NCBI GenBank assembly: GCA_937891975.1 | Contig: CALAUA010000013.1 | Location: forward strand, 136,765 to 200,764 | DNA length: 64,000 nt | Direction of reading: 5' to 3' | From: an uncultured Bacteroidales bacterium | GTDB lineage: Bacteria; Bacteroidota; Bacteroidia; Bacteroidales; Paludibacteraceae | Part shown: piece by piece, positions 8,245-17,819 of the stretch | Layout of the letters: each line of letters opens with the position of its first letter | Position numbering within the stretch: position 1 is the stretch's first letter | Translations under genes and position numbers: made by a program | The notes under the pieces: generated by a model | Seen by the model: only the letters and a program-made list of their open reading frames with translations | What the model was told of the DNA's origin: nothing | Database searches by the model: none

Positions 8245-10278
8245 TTAGTTGATTGAATATGCTAGGTTAGCCAAGTCAATGGTCACGCGAACTGTTTCGC
8301 CCATGTATGTGCGGTCGAATACCCATTTGTTGTCAGCTACTTCTACAGGTATGTATTCTCCATAGATAAGTGGCAATGAATTACGACGCATTTGTACGAG
8401 TTGTTGTACTTCGTTGCGGAATTGTTGTTGACGTTCTGTTAGACTATTGAATTTCATCATATGGCGGTTGTCTGGGTCGTTGGCACCTGCCTCGCCATAT
8501 TCATCTCCTTGATAGATACATGGCACACCAGGGATAGTCAGATTGATTACCTCCAACAACATCGCAGCCTTGTAAGCTTGTTCTTCTTTAGCGGCATCGC
8601 CATCGGCTGTTACGCCGATTTCGCGCTCCCAACCAGCAGCTTTGTCGTTCTCATCCCAACGTACAGCACCACCAGCGAGCGAGATGAAGCGGCACTTGTC
8701 GTGGTTGCCAGAGATGTTACCCATGGTGTGGTGTGAGCCATATGCTGCCAGTGACTCCATTACCGTATTATGCATACGCTTGAGTGATTGTTCTGGTTTG
8801 CCCAGCACGTCGATAGCGGTGTGGTAGATATTGAAGTCGAATTGTGAGTTGAGCATACCGCTCTTGACGTATGAGCCAATCAACGATGGATCGCCATACG
8901 TCTCGCCAATCATCCATATATGGCGATTTGGATAGCGTTGCTTCATCTTTGCGCCCAATTCGCGCCAGTAGTTCAGTGGAATATGCTTGCAAGCATCGTG
9001 GCGGAAGCCGTCGAATGCGAATTTCTCAAGCCATACCAGTGCAGAGTCGGTCATTGGTGAGCATACTTCTGGACGCTCAAGATCAAGCGTAGGGATATGT
9101 ACGTCAAACCAAGTAGTGAGGCGAGCTTCATCCCATAACTCGAAGTTGCGACGTCCGTCAGGCAGGATACTGTCAGTGTGCCAATTTGGGTGCTCTTTGA
9201 GTGTCGGTGAGTTGATATGCATATGGTTGGCTACATAGTCAAGAATGACGTTCAATCCGTGTTCGTGTGCTACTGCCAACATCTCATGCAATTCCTCTTC
9301 GGTTGTGAAGCGTTTTTCTACTTCGGTAGTGTAGATTGGCCAATAGCCGTGGTAGCCAGAGAATTTAGTGTATTTCTTGGTGTTATCGTATTTGTTGCCG
9401 TTCGCAAATGGGTAATATCCCCACGCATCCCAAGGATTTTGGGTGATAGGAGAAATCCAAATAGTGCTTATTCCGAGTTCGTTGAAGAAGCCGTCTTTGA
9501 TTTTTTGTGTGATACCTGCGATGTCGCCGCCTTGATAGTCCACGATGTCGAGTACTTCTGGGCTGTTCATTTTCCAGTCGTTGGCTTTGTTGCCATTGTG
9601 GAAGCGGTCAATCATGAGTGAGTAGAGCACTTGTGCTTGGTCGTCGTGACGAGTCAATTGTGCAACGTCGTTTACTACTTTGCCGTTTTCCAGTGGGATG
9701 AGCAAGTCGTTGAGTCGTTTGCCATCGCCTAAAGCATATACGCGAATGAAACTGCGTCCTTGACTTTCGCGCCAAGCTTTCTCGATGGTGATGGTAGCTT
9801 CTGGGTCGTATTGACCGTAGTTAACATACTCTGTAGCACGAGTATCTTGCCAGAGAACGCGGAATTGCAGATGCTCATAATCATTCAATACACCAATAGT
9901 GATGGTAGAGTCGGTAAACGATTTGGTTACTAATCCTACTTCGTAATTGGACTGAGGAAAGATTGGAATATCGTATGTGATACCTGTGGTCAAATCTTTT
10001 GCGCTCAAGATTGATAGTGTGTGATCGCCTGCGAGTGTCAGCAAACCGTTCTCTACTTTCAGCACTTCATAACTGGGTTCGGTAGTGAATACTACGCTAT
10101 CCCAACACTTGATTTGTGGCAGGTAGTCTGTCAAATGAATTACATCACCATTGTCTGCACCGCAGTACGTGATAGGCATAATGGGATTTTGTGTGTTAGC
10201 ATTGCGATCGTCGCACGTGCTGTTGCAGCAAGCCATCAGGCTACTTGCAACAAAAATGGATAATAGAATTTTTTTCAT
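8245..10278 (-). CDS. GH13 amylase / neopullulanase-like lipoprotein
   Basis: A 677-residue lipoprotein (signal ending LMACC). A beta-rich N-terminal extension of about 200 residues precedes the catalytic barrel, as in cyclomaltodextrinase/neopullulanase-type enzymes. Catalytic regions are DYVANHMHI, GFRHDACKHIP, MIGETYG and SGNHDKCRF. YQGGDIAGITQKI and ISPITQNPWDAWGYYP are typical substrate-side loops. It sits between DUF2851 and the smaller GH13 gene in one leftward operon. Exact specificity cannot be read from the sequence. Confidence 0.9.
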   Translation of the reverse strand: MKKILLSIFVASSLMACCNSTCDDRNANTQNPIMPITYCGADNGDVIHLTDYLPQIKCWDSVVFTTEPSYEVLKVENGLLTLAGDHTLSILSAKDLTTGITYDIPIFPQSNYEVGLVTKSFTDSTITIGVLNDYEHLQFRVLWQDTRATEYVNYGQYDPEATITIEKAWRESQGRSFIRVYALGDGKRLNDLLIPLENGKVVNDVAQLTRHDDQAQVLYSLMIDRFHNGNKANDWKMNSPEVLDIVDYQGGDIAGITQKIKDGFFNELGISTIWISPITQNPWDAWGYYPFANGNKYDNTKKYTKFSGYHGYWPIYTTEVEKRFTTEEELHEMLAVAHEHGLNVILDYVANHMHINSPTLKEHPNWHTDSILPDGRRNFELWDEARLTTWFDVHIPTLDLERPEVCSPMTDSALVWLEKFAFDGFRHDACKHIPLNYWRELGAKMKQRYPNRHIWMIGETYGDPSLIGSYVKSGMLNSQFDFNIYHTAIDVLGKPEQSLKRMHNTVMESLAAYGSHHTMGNISGNHDKCRFISLAGGAVRWDENDKAAGWEREIGVTADGDAAKEEQAYKAAMLLEVINLTIPGVPCIYQGDEYGEAGANDPDNRHMMKFNSLTERQQQFRNEVQQLVQMRRNSLPLIYGEYIPVEVADNKWVFDRTYMGETVRVTIDLANLAYSIN

Positions 10279-10312
10279 GATGTGATATGTTTATTGTTTG
10301 TTTTTCTGTCGA

Positions 10313-11581
10313 TTAAAATAGTGATAATTGTTGCTGTCCAAATACTTGATACCCCACGTGACAATTAAAGCATAAATGTGGTTGGCAATAGTTTTGATAG
10401 AGGTGTATCAGTGCTTGTGTGTCGGCTGCGGAGCGAATATCTTGCCCAAGCATAGCCCATTTGCGAATGATTGTGTTATCCTCTTTGGGAATATTGTTGA
10501 GCCATTCGATAGCGTCCTCTATATGTTGATGTTGGGTATATGCATATTTGTATGGTATCACCGTGTTGATAAGCAGGATTGCTATTGAGTTTTTTCCTAA
10601 TGGCAATGGGCGTTGTACTCGATTGTACACATCTTCATTATCGTATTTCAAACTCAATAATTCAAACATCTTTTCCGTTGATTGTGCTTCCATCAATTGA
10701 GCGAACAGGAATTCCGATTGATATATCAAATGTGCGAACTGCCTAATACGTACTTCAGGCGCATTTTGTGGACGCATGCGCGCTTTCTTCCACATGCTTG
10801 CTTCTATTGGTTGGAGCGAGAATTTCTTTTGCAAAAAGCAGTATTCTTCCCATAATCCTGGTTCATAGTTGCTGTCGCCCTCCTTCAACACCCCCGATTG
10901 CCCGAGCAGGATAGCAGTCAACTGAAAAAGGCTATTTCTGTGTTTTTGCAAGCATGATAGTGGCGTCGCCAATGCTAATGCTTCAAATGGCAGCCCGTTG
11001 GTGTGAAAGCCGAAGTTATGTGCCAAACTGATGTAGAATGCATGCGCCCAACTCTGCTGCGTGATACCAAGTAGTTGAGTGATGGATTGGCGTTTACATT
11101 CCAATCGTTTTTCTAATAAATTCTTTTTCCAGTCTTGCGTGAGCAGGGTAGGGTTCTCCAGCAATTGCTTGCCACAATCTGGTATGCCAGACAAGGATGC
11201 GTGCCATTCGGTGGAGTGAAGCAGTTGCGTGAGATAGTCTTGCCCATGCGGATATTGCAGTTCGCATTGTGGGAGGCATTCCCCGCGCGTGTTGCATACC
11301 TCTTTATCTGCTTTGACTACTACGTGTAAGATGGTGTTGTCGTATGCAGCATCCATATGATGGCGATGCTTATACCAGTCGGAAGCACATACATGTATCT
11401 CTATGTTTCCCACCCAGTCTTGTCCATCAATGCGAATATGTGCATTGCTGAAATCTGGTCCTGCATGTATGTTGTATTGCCCTACAGACACAACTTCAAC
11501 AGGCTTTCCATCTGTTGTTGTTTGCGGAAAACCTGCCCAAATGCGCTTTTGCCATATGTAATGCAGCAGTATTTCTGGCAT
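10313..11581 (-). CDS. DUF2851 family protein
   Basis: A 422-residue Bacteroidota protein of unknown function. The N-terminus (MPEILLHYIWQKR, then NIHAGPDFSNAHIRIDG and VGNIEIHVCASDW) is diagnostic of DUF2851. No signal peptide or membrane segment is evident. It is the first gene after the promoter at 11601 and is followed by the two amylases after 34 bp; a link to glucan use is only positional. Confidence 0.88.
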   Translation of the reverse strand: MPEILLHYIWQKRIWAGFPQTTTDGKPVEVVSVGQYNIHAGPDFSNAHIRIDGQDWVGNIEIHVCASDWYKHRHHMDAAYDNTILHVVVKADKEVCNTRGECLPQCELQYPHGQDYLTQLLHSTEWHASLSGIPDCGKQLLENPTLLTQDWKKNLLEKRLECKRQSITQLLGITQQSWAHAFYISLAHNFGFHTNGLPFEALALATPLSCLQKHRNSLFQLTAILLGQSGVLKEGDSNYEPGLWEEYCFLQKKFSLQPIEASMWKKARMRPQNAPEVRIRQFAHLIYQSEFLFAQLMEAQSTEKMFELLSLKYDNEDVYNRVQRPLPLGKNSIAILLINTVIPYKYAYTQHQHIEDAIEWLNNIPKEDNTIIRKWAMLGQDIRSAADTQALIHLYQNYCQPHLCFNCHVGYQVFGQQQLSLF

Positions 11582-11600
11582 TAATTGTTAAAATATCGTG

Positions 11601-11631
11601 CAAAAGTAGTTATTTTTTTTGATATATGCAA
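11601..11631 (-). promoter_or_regulatory. Promoter of the DUF2851-amylase operon
   Basis: TACTTTTG on the minus strand (11601-11608) with TTG at 11629-11631, 20-bp spacer, about 20 bp before the start codon. Confidence 0.75.
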
Positions 11632-11969
11632 GTCGTTCGCACATTTTAATGTGATAATGTGTGTGTAGGTGGTGATGAATCTTAAGAAATGATACTTTTT
11701 TGTGTAATCTATCATCGAGATATCTTTGGGATATCTTTGGGGAAACTATGGGATCGTAATTTGGAGGATAAATCTTAATAAAACGTCTTTTTTTTGTGGA
11801 AATATTTTCGCGCGCGCGTCATATGTGAAAGGTGTAATGTGACAAAATAGGTATAAATGCCCTAAATTTGCGATTTAAGCGCATGAGAGTGAAAAATCGG
11901 GGTATTAGCCAAAAATAAGAAAAAATGCAAAAAAACGCTTAAAAATTTGCACATATCAAAAAAATGTTG
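11632..11969. other. Gene-free region with 11-mer array and AATCTTAA motifs
   Basis: No coding potential seen. It holds two AATCTTAA motifs (11678-11685, 11771-11778), each followed by an A-rich then T-rich stretch, and three 11-bp tandem units (11719-11751: GATATCTTTGG twice, then GGAAACTATGG). It also holds a CG-alternating run near 11809-11818 and a possible second promoter box TAAATTTG (11863-11870). Confidence 0.6.
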
Positions 11970-11977
11970 TAATTTTG
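11946..11977 (+). promoter_or_regulatory. Promoter of gyrA
   Basis: TTTG at 11946-11949, 20-bp spacer, TAATTTTG at 11970-11977. The leader of about 85 nt consists almost wholly of GAAACT-type octamers and a small hairpin. Confidence 0.75.
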
Positions 11978-11995
11978 CAGCGTGGCAAAGTGGGG

Positions 11996-12060
11996 CTGAA
12001 ACTCTGAAACTTTGAAACAAGCGATTAAGTCGCATGAAACCTTGAAACTTTTAAAACTTT
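11996..12060 (+). repeat. Octamer/hairpin island in the gyrA leader
   Basis: Units CTGAAACT, CTGAAACT, TTGAAACA, then hairpin GCGA-ttaag-TCGC (12021-12033), then ATGAAACC, TTGAAACT. A sister copy with a different stem follows gyrA at 14636-14672. Confidence 0.75.
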
Positions 12061-12066
12061 ATATAG

Positions 12067-14625
12067 ATGATTGACAACGACAGAATTATTCCTGTAAAGA
12101 TTGACGAGGAAATGCGAACCTCGTACATCGATTACTCGATGAGTGTGATTGTAGCCCGCGCATTGCCTGACGTGCGCGATGGCTTCAAGCCAGTACACCG
12201 CCGTGTGCTGTTTGGTATGAATGAGTTGGGCAACACAAGTGACAAGCCAACCAAGAAATCCGCACGTATCGTGGGTGAGGTAATGGGTAAGTACCACCCT
12301 CACGGCGATAGCAGTATCTATGGCACGCTCGTGCGTATGGCACAGCCATGGAACATGCGTAACGTGTTGGTGGACGGACAAGGTAACTTTGGTTCGATTG
12401 ACGGCGACGGTGCAGCAGCAATGCGTTATACTGAAGCACGCCTCTCGAAACTCGCCGAAGAGATGCTTCGCGATATAGACAAAGATACCGTGGATATGCA
12501 ACTGAACTTCGACGACTCGTTGCGCGAGCCAGTGGTTTTGCCATGTCGCTTCCCTAACCTGCTGGTGAACGGAGCAAGCGGTATCGCAGTAGGTATGGCA
12601 ACGAACATGCCAACCCACAACTTGGGCGAGGTAATAGACGGTTGCGTGGCATACGTGAAGAACGCAGTAGAGCGCGTGGAGAATCCCGAAGTGGAGCCAA
12701 TCACCGTGGCTGAACTTATGGAGCATATCAAGGCACCTGACTTCCCAACAGGTGGTACTATCTACGGTTATCAAGGCGTGCGCGATGCATACGAGACAGG
12801 TCGCGGACGTATCATCATCCGCTCTAAAGCAGAGATCGAGACCGAAGACAACGGTCGCGAGCGTATCGTGATTGGCGAGTTGCCATACGGTGTGGTGAAG
12901 TCTGACCTCGTGAAGAATATCGCTGACCTCGTAAACGATAAGAAGATCGAAGGTATCTCTGGTATCAGCGATCAATCCAAACGCGATGTGCGTATCATTA
13001 TCGAAATCAAACGCGATGCAAATGCACAAGTAGTGCTGAATAAACTCTACAAATATACTGCATTGCAATCCAGCTTCTCGGTGAACAGCATTGCGCTGGT
13101 GAAAGGTCGTCCACAACTCTTGAACCTCCACGACATGGTGGCGAACTTCATCGAGCACCGTATGGAGGTAGTAGTACGTCGCACAAAGTTCGAACTCAAG
13201 AAAGCCGAAGAACGCGCGCATATATTAGAAGGATTGATCATCGCCGTAGATAATATCGACGAGGTGGTGAAGATTATCCGCGCAAGCCGTACTCCTGCTG
13301 ACGCACAAGCGAACTTGGAGGCACGCTTCAACTTGGATAACTTGCAATCGAAAGCCATCGTGGATATGCGTCTATCGCAACTGACGGGCTTGCGTATTGA
13401 TGAGTTGAAAGAGGAATATGCTAAGTTGCAAGAGTTGATTCAACACTTGAATGCGCTGCTCGCAAGCGAGGTGATGCGCTACGAAGTGATTGAGAACGAA
13501 TTGGTTGAAATCAAAGAGAAGTATGCCGATGAGCGTCGTACACGTATCATCAAGATGGCTACCGAGTTCAACCCAGAGGATATGTATGCCGATGATGATA
13601 TGGTCATCACTATCTCTCACTTGGGTTACATCAAACGTACTCCATTGGCAGACTTCCGTCAGCAAGGTCGTGGTGGTATCGGTGCTAAGGCAGGTGCTGC
13701 TCGCGATGAAGACTTTATCGAATATGTGCACCAAGCTAATATGCACTCTACGATGATGTTCTTCACCGAGCAAGGTCGCCTCTATTGGACGAAGGTATAT
13801 GAACTGCCAGAGGGCAACCGCCAGTCGAAGGGGCGTGCGTTGCAAAACATGATCAATATCCAAAAGGGCGACAAGGTCTGCGCGTTTATCCACGTGAAGA
13901 ACCTCAATGATATGGAGTATGTACAAAATCATTATCTCATCTTCGCAACGAAGAATGGTTTGATGAAGAAGACTACTCTCGAATCCTACAGCCGTCCACG
14001 TGCCAATGGTATTATCGCGCTTGGCTTGCGTGAGGATGACCGCCTAATTCGCGTGACCCTCACCGATGGCAATAGTCAAATGTTGGTGGCTTCCTACAAC
14101 GGTAAAGTGGTTCGCTTCCCAGAAGACACCGTTCGCCCAATGGGTCGTACCGCAACAGGTGTGCGTGCTATCAAATTGGATGAAGATGGTAAGGATCGCG
14201 TGATTGGTATGATTTGCGTAGAGCAAGGTAGCAAAGACTCTGTCCTCGTCATCTCTGAAAAGGGCTTTGGCAAGCGCACATTGCTTGACGATGAGAATGG
14301 CGAACCAATCTATCGTATCACCAACCGTGGCGGTAAGGGCGTGAAGACGATGAATATTACCGATAAGACGGGCAACCTGATAGGTCTTGAGGCTGTTAAC
14401 GATGATATGGATCTCATGCTTATCACCAAGGCGGGTACCGCTATCCGTATGGCAATGGATGCAATTAGTGTACTTGGTCGCGCTACACAAGGTGTGAAGC
14501 TTATTGAACTTCAAAAGCGCAACGATACGCTCATGTTCGGTTGCACCGTACCAAAAGAGGAGCAAGAGGAAGTGGCTGAATCCGAAGAAGTAACAACTGA
14601 AGAAACGACCACTACCGAAGAGTAA
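12067..14625 (+). CDS. gyrA: DNA gyrase subunit A
   Basis: Type II topoisomerase breakage-reunion subunit, 852 residues. It shows RALPDVRDGFKPVHRR, the quinolone-contact region HPHGDSSIYGTLVRMAQPW and the catalytic tyrosine in AAMRYTEARL (Tyr121). The C-terminal beta-pinwheel follows, with a GyrA-box-like QQGRGGIGAKAG. The chain ends in an acidic, Glu/Thr-rich tail. At the position of E. coli Asp87 this protein has Gly86, while the Ser83 equivalent is retained (Ser82). gyrB is not nearby. The gene is flanked on both sides by copies of the same octamer/hairpin repeat. Confidence 0.98.
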   Translation: MIDNDRIIPVKIDEEMRTSYIDYSMSVIVARALPDVRDGFKPVHRRVLFGMNELGNTSDKPTKKSARIVGEVMGKYHPHGDSSIYGTLVRMAQPWNMRNVLVDGQGNFGSIDGDGAAAMRYTEARLSKLAEEMLRDIDKDTVDMQLNFDDSLREPVVLPCRFPNLLVNGASGIAVGMATNMPTHNLGEVIDGCVAYVKNAVERVENPEVEPITVAELMEHIKAPDFPTGGTIYGYQGVRDAYETGRGRIIIRSKAEIETEDNGRERIVIGELPYGVVKSDLVKNIADLVNDKKIEGISGISDQSKRDVRIIIEIKRDANAQVVLNKLYKYTALQSSFSVNSIALVKGRPQLLNLHDMVANFIEHRMEVVVRRTKFELKKAEERAHILEGLIIAVDNIDEVVKIIRASRTPADAQANLEARFNLDNLQSKAIVDMRLSQLTGLRIDELKEEYAKLQELIQHLNALLASEVMRYEVIENELVEIKEKYADERRTRIIKMATEFNPEDMYADDDMVITISHLGYIKRTPLADFRQQGRGGIGAKAGAARDEDFIEYVHQANMHSTMMFFTEQGRLYWTKVYELPEGNRQSKGRALQNMINIQKGDKVCAFIHVKNLNDMEYVQNHYLIFATKNGLMKKTTLESYSRPRANGIIALGLREDDRLIRVTLTDGNSQMLVASYNGKVVRFPEDTVRPMGRTATGVRAIKLDEDGKDRVIGMICVEQGSKDSVLVISEKGFGKRTLLDDENGEPIYRITNRGGKGVKTMNITDKTGNLIGLEAVNDDMDLMLITKAGTAIRMAMDAISVLGRATQGVKLIELQKRNDTLMFGCTVPKEEQEEVAESEEVTTEETTTTEE

Positions 14626-14635
14626 TATGAACCAA

Positions 14636-14672
14636 GCGCCAACGGCGCGTGAAACTTTGAAACTTTTTAAAC
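14636..14672 (+). repeat. Octamer/hairpin island after gyrA
   Basis: Hairpin GCGCC-aac-GGCGC (14636-14648) followed by GTGAAACT, TTGAAACT and T/A-rich sequence. It has the same layout as 12021-12049 upstream of gyrA, but both stem arms are changed. Confidence 0.75.
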
Positions 14673-14683
14673 TTTTAATAAAT

Positions 14684-15934
14684 ATGAAAAAATCCATTTT
14701 TCTTGCAGCACTCGTGCTGATAAGCGCAGGCTGCTTCGCACAAAAAGCTAATGTAAGCAAAGCTCGTGGTTTGGCAGACGCAGAGACCCCAGATTATGCT
14801 GGTGCACGTGCTGCAATTGCGGAAGCATTGCAAAATGAGGAAACCAAAGAGCAAGCAAACACGTGGTATGTAGCAGGATTTATTGGCTACAAAGAGTTTG
14901 AGACTGCAAACCTCAATCGTCAAATAGGTCGTAATATCGATTTTGATCAATGGGGTGCTGCTGTGTATGAGTCAGTAGGTTACTGGGATAAGGCATATGA
15001 ATTGGCTATGATTCCTACCTATGACAAGAAAGGTAGAGCAAAATACGATACACGTACACCAAAGAATATCTTGCCAAAATTACAAGAGTACTTTATGTAT
15101 CAACCTATGATTATAGCAGGTTTCAACGCGTACGAGGCTAACAATCCTTCGTTGGCATATGATATGTTTATAAAGCATTGCAATATTCCAGACGCAAAAA
15201 TCTTCCAAGATAATCCAGAGGAGGCTGCTAAATTATTGCGTGATACCAGTTACTATACATGCCTCTACTATGCAGGTCGTTTTGCGTATGAAGCTGAACG
15301 TTATGAGGAAGCTATCGTTACTCTGGAGCGTATGAACACTGAGCACGCTAATGCAAATGCTCTTCGCAAAGAGATTATCTTCGCTAACGAGTATATTTAT
15401 CAAATTTATATTGAGCAAGGCGATACTGTAAAGGCTGTAGAGTCGATTAAGAAAAGTATTGACCTCTTCCCAGAGGAGCCATGGTTTATGCAAAACCTCA
15501 TTAACCTATATATCAATTCAGGTCAAGAGGAAAAAGCAATTGAGTATTTGGATATTGCTATCAATCGTGAACCGAACGTAGGTCAATACTACAACTCAAA
15601 GGGTTCAATCTTAGCTCGTATTGGTCGTTTTGAGGAATCTTTTGAAGTATTCTCAAAAGCAATTGAACTAGAGCCAAATAATGCTCTCTTCCTTGAGAGT
15701 TTAGGTTTTGCATATGTGGATTTGGGTAACAAACTCAATGATGATGCTGCATACCTGGATGCAAAAGCATATGCACAAGCAAAAGTAGAGATTGATAAGG
15801 CATTTAAGAATGCGCTTCCATACTTTGAGAAAGCATATGAGTTGGAGCCAGATAATTATGATTTCAAGCGCTCTTTGCGTTCGCTTTACTATCGTCTAGG
15901 TATGGATGATAAGTATCAAGCACTAGCTGACTAA
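14684..15934 (+). CDS. Secreted TPR-repeat protein
   Basis: A 416-residue protein with a signal peptide (MKKSIFLAALVLISAGCFAQ) and several tetratricopeptide repeats in its C-terminal half, e.g. EEPWFMQNLINLYINSGQ, EYLDIAINREP and SKAIELEPNNALFLESLG. Probably a periplasmic scaffold; function unknown. The Cys in AGC might instead be a lipobox. The start at 14684 lies just after the repeat island; the 19 extra upstream codons are repeat sequence. It overlaps ruvX by one base (TAATG). Confidence 0.85.
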   Translation: MKKSIFLAALVLISAGCFAQKANVSKARGLADAETPDYAGARAAIAEALQNEETKEQANTWYVAGFIGYKEFETANLNRQIGRNIDFDQWGAAVYESVGYWDKAYELAMIPTYDKKGRAKYDTRTPKNILPKLQEYFMYQPMIIAGFNAYEANNPSLAYDMFIKHCNIPDAKIFQDNPEEAAKLLRDTSYYTCLYYAGRFAYEAERYEEAIVTLERMNTEHANANALRKEIIFANEYIYQIYIEQGDTVKAVESIKKSIDLFPEEPWFMQNLINLYINSGQEEKAIEYLDIAINREPNVGQYYNSKGSILARIGRFEESFEVFSKAIELEPNNALFLESLGFAYVDLGNKLNDDAAYLDAKAYAQAKVEIDKAFKNALPYFEKAYELEPDNYDFKRSLRSLYYRLGMDDKYQALAD

Positions 15935-16347
15935 TGGGACGAATACTTGCGATAGATTTTGGTCGCAAACGCACAGGATTAGCCGTTACGGATATGCTCC
16001 GTATAACGGCTAATCCGCTTGTTACAATCCCCACTCATACGTTAGAAGCGTGGTTGACTAATTACTTCGCCAAAGAGCAAGTAGATGAAGTGGTGATAGG
16101 ACATCCGTATCAGATGAACGGAGAAGATTCTGAATCAATGCAGTATATCCAACCATTCATCAATCGCTTTCGCAAAGTGTTTCCTAATATGCCTTTGAAG
16201 GAATACGATGAGCGTTTCACTTCGGTGATTGCCCACCAAGCCATGATTACGGGCGGAATGAAGAAAAGCCAACGTCAAGACAAAGCGGTGGTAGATAAAT
16301 TGGCTGCATGCATCATTCTTGAAGGCTATTTGGATAGTATTCGTTAA
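15934..16347 (+). CDS. ruvX: YqgF/RuvX family pre-16S rRNA nuclease
   Basis: A 137-residue RNase H-fold nuclease matching the family's length. It shows the N-terminal IDFGRKRTGLAVTD, the central GHPYQMNGEDS and YDERFTSVIA, and the C-terminal DKLAACIILEGYL. Members process the 5' end of 16S rRNA; a Holliday-junction role is also proposed. Translation is coupled to the TPR gene by a one-base overlap. Codons 15-28 contain a nearly perfect 17-bp inverted repeat (15976-16016). Confidence 0.93.
   Translation: MGRILAIDFGRKRTGLAVTDMLRITANPLVTIPTHTLEAWLTNYFAKEQVDEVVIGHPYQMNGEDSESMQYIQPFINRFRKVFPNMPLKEYDERFTSVIAHQAMITGGMKKSQRQDKAVVDKLAACIILEGYLDSIR
15976..16016 (+). other. Strong inverted repeat inside ruvX
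   Basis: Left arm 15976-15992 (GGATTAGCCGTTACGGA) and right arm 15998-16016 pair over 17 bp with a two-base bulge and a 5-nt loop, within normal family sequence. Confidence 0.7.
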
Positions 16348-16375
16348 TAATATAACCGTTATAATACTCAACACC

Positions 16376-17668
16376 ATGAATTATCTCTCACCTTTAGAGG
16401 CTGTTCGCCTAGTAAAATCAGGCGATACTATTGTAGTACAAGGTTCTACTTCTATACCAATGGTATTATTGCGTGCGCTAACAGAGCGTGCCAATGAATT
16501 GCGTAATGTAACCATTATTTCTGGTTTTGGAGTACATCCCGAAGAAGCACCATATGCAAAACGTGAATTAATGGACTCGTTTCGAGCGGTGAATATCTTT
16601 GTACCGAATAATCTCCGTCGAGCAATGCGTGAGGGGGTGGCAGATACAATCCCATGTTTTTTGGGTGAGGTTCCTAGTTTGTTTCGTAGCGGACAAGTAC
16701 CTGTGGATGTGGCGTTTCTAAACGTGAGTGAGCCAGATGAAGAAGGATATTGTTCATATGGTATATCTGCCGATATCGCTTTTTCTGGTGCGGAATGTGC
16801 GAAGACGGTTATTGCTCAGGTGAATAAATATATGCCTCGCACTTTCGGTGACCCCGTGATACATGTGAGTCAAATTGCAGCAATGTGTCGTGGTGATGAA
16901 CCCTTAATAGAGGTTCCAACACCCATACCATCTAAAATGGAAACACGCATAGGAAACTTTATCGCTAATGAAATACCTGATGGTGCTACTTTGCAAATAG
17001 GAGTAGGTGGTATTCCTAATGCTGTGATTAATGCTTTGAGTGGACATCAGCATTTGGGTTTGCATACTGAGGCTATTACCGATGGTGTGTTACCTCTGAT
17101 AGAAAAGGGTATTATAGATAATTCGATGAAGAAGATATATCCTGGTAAATCTTTGGGTAGTTTGGTATTGGGATCGAAACATTTGTACGAATACATGGAT
17201 AATAATCCAGATTTCGTCATTCGCGATGTAGCATTTACTAATGATCCACAAAATATCCGTCAAAATCCTAAAGCAATGGCGATAAATTCAGCTATAGAGG
17301 TGGATCTTACAGGACAGATTTGTGCGGACTCAATTGGAGAAACAATTATTTCTGGTGTGGGTGGACAGCATGATTTTATGTATGGTGCTTCACTCTCGGA
17401 AGGTGGAAAATGCTTCATTGCACTCCCAAGTATGACGAGCAAAGGACAATCAAAGATTGTTGCTAATTTGGCTCCTGGTGCTGGTGTGGTGACTACACGC
17501 TTTCAGGCACAGTATATAGCGACTGAACATGGAATAGTATATCTGCGCAACTTGCCGTTGGCGGAGCGCGCTAAAGCATTGATTAGCATTGCAGATCCTT
17601 CTGTGAGAGAGGATTTGGAACGTGCCGCAGTACAGCGATTTGGCATAGGTTTCCTTCGGTTGAAGTAG
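16376..17668 (+). CDS. Acetyl-CoA hydrolase/transferase family CoA-transferase
   Basis: A 430-residue family I-type CoA-transferase of the 4-hydroxybutyrate/propionate group. Conserved segments are GSTSIPMVLLRAL, NVSEPDEEGYCSYG, QIGVGGIPNAV and LHTEAITDGVLPLI (catalytic Glu), plus SGVGGQHDFMYGASLSEGG and ATEHGIVYLRNL. The substrate pair cannot be fixed from sequence. With methylmalonyl-CoA mutase encoded in the same window, propionyl-CoA:succinate or acetate exchange is plausible (inference). I start at ATG 16376; the upstream part of the frame overlaps ruvX. Confidence 0.88.
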   Translation: MNYLSPLEAVRLVKSGDTIVVQGSTSIPMVLLRALTERANELRNVTIISGFGVHPEEAPYAKRELMDSFRAVNIFVPNNLRRAMREGVADTIPCFLGEVPSLFRSGQVPVDVAFLNVSEPDEEGYCSYGISADIAFSGAECAKTVIAQVNKYMPRTFGDPVIHVSQIAAMCRGDEPLIEVPTPIPSKMETRIGNFIANEIPDGATLQIGVGGIPNAVINALSGHQHLGLHTEAITDGVLPLIEKGIIDNSMKKIYPGKSLGSLVLGSKHLYEYMDNNPDFVIRDVAFTNDPQNIRQNPKAMAINSAIEVDLTGQICADSIGETIISGVGGQHDFMYGASLSEGGKCFIALPSMTSKGQSKIVANLAPGAGVVTTRFQAQYIATEHGIVYLRNLPLAERAKALISIADPSVREDLERAAVQRFGIGFLRLK

Positions 17669-17751
17669 ATAAATCATAGGTGTATCGTATGGTAATAGTG
17701 CGGTGTGAGAAAGAGAATAGAATGATATTTCAAAATAATTTTTGCAAAATA

Positions 17752-17784
17752 TTTTGCGTATTTGCGATTTTTGTAGTAACTTTG
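17752..17784 (+). promoter_or_regulatory. Promoter of the amidase-MlaD pair
   Basis: TTTTG at 17752-17756, 20-bp spacer, TAACTTTG at 17777-17784. Start codons downstream of it are ATG 17805 and 17820. Confidence 0.75.
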
Positions 17785-17819
17785 CAGAAGATTTGGTAAA
17801 TAATATGTTTTGTTTGAAA

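Noticed and set aside
12025..13221. Minus-strand ORF of 398 codons
   Set aside because: Antisense to gyrA; no start signal, no recognisable domain.
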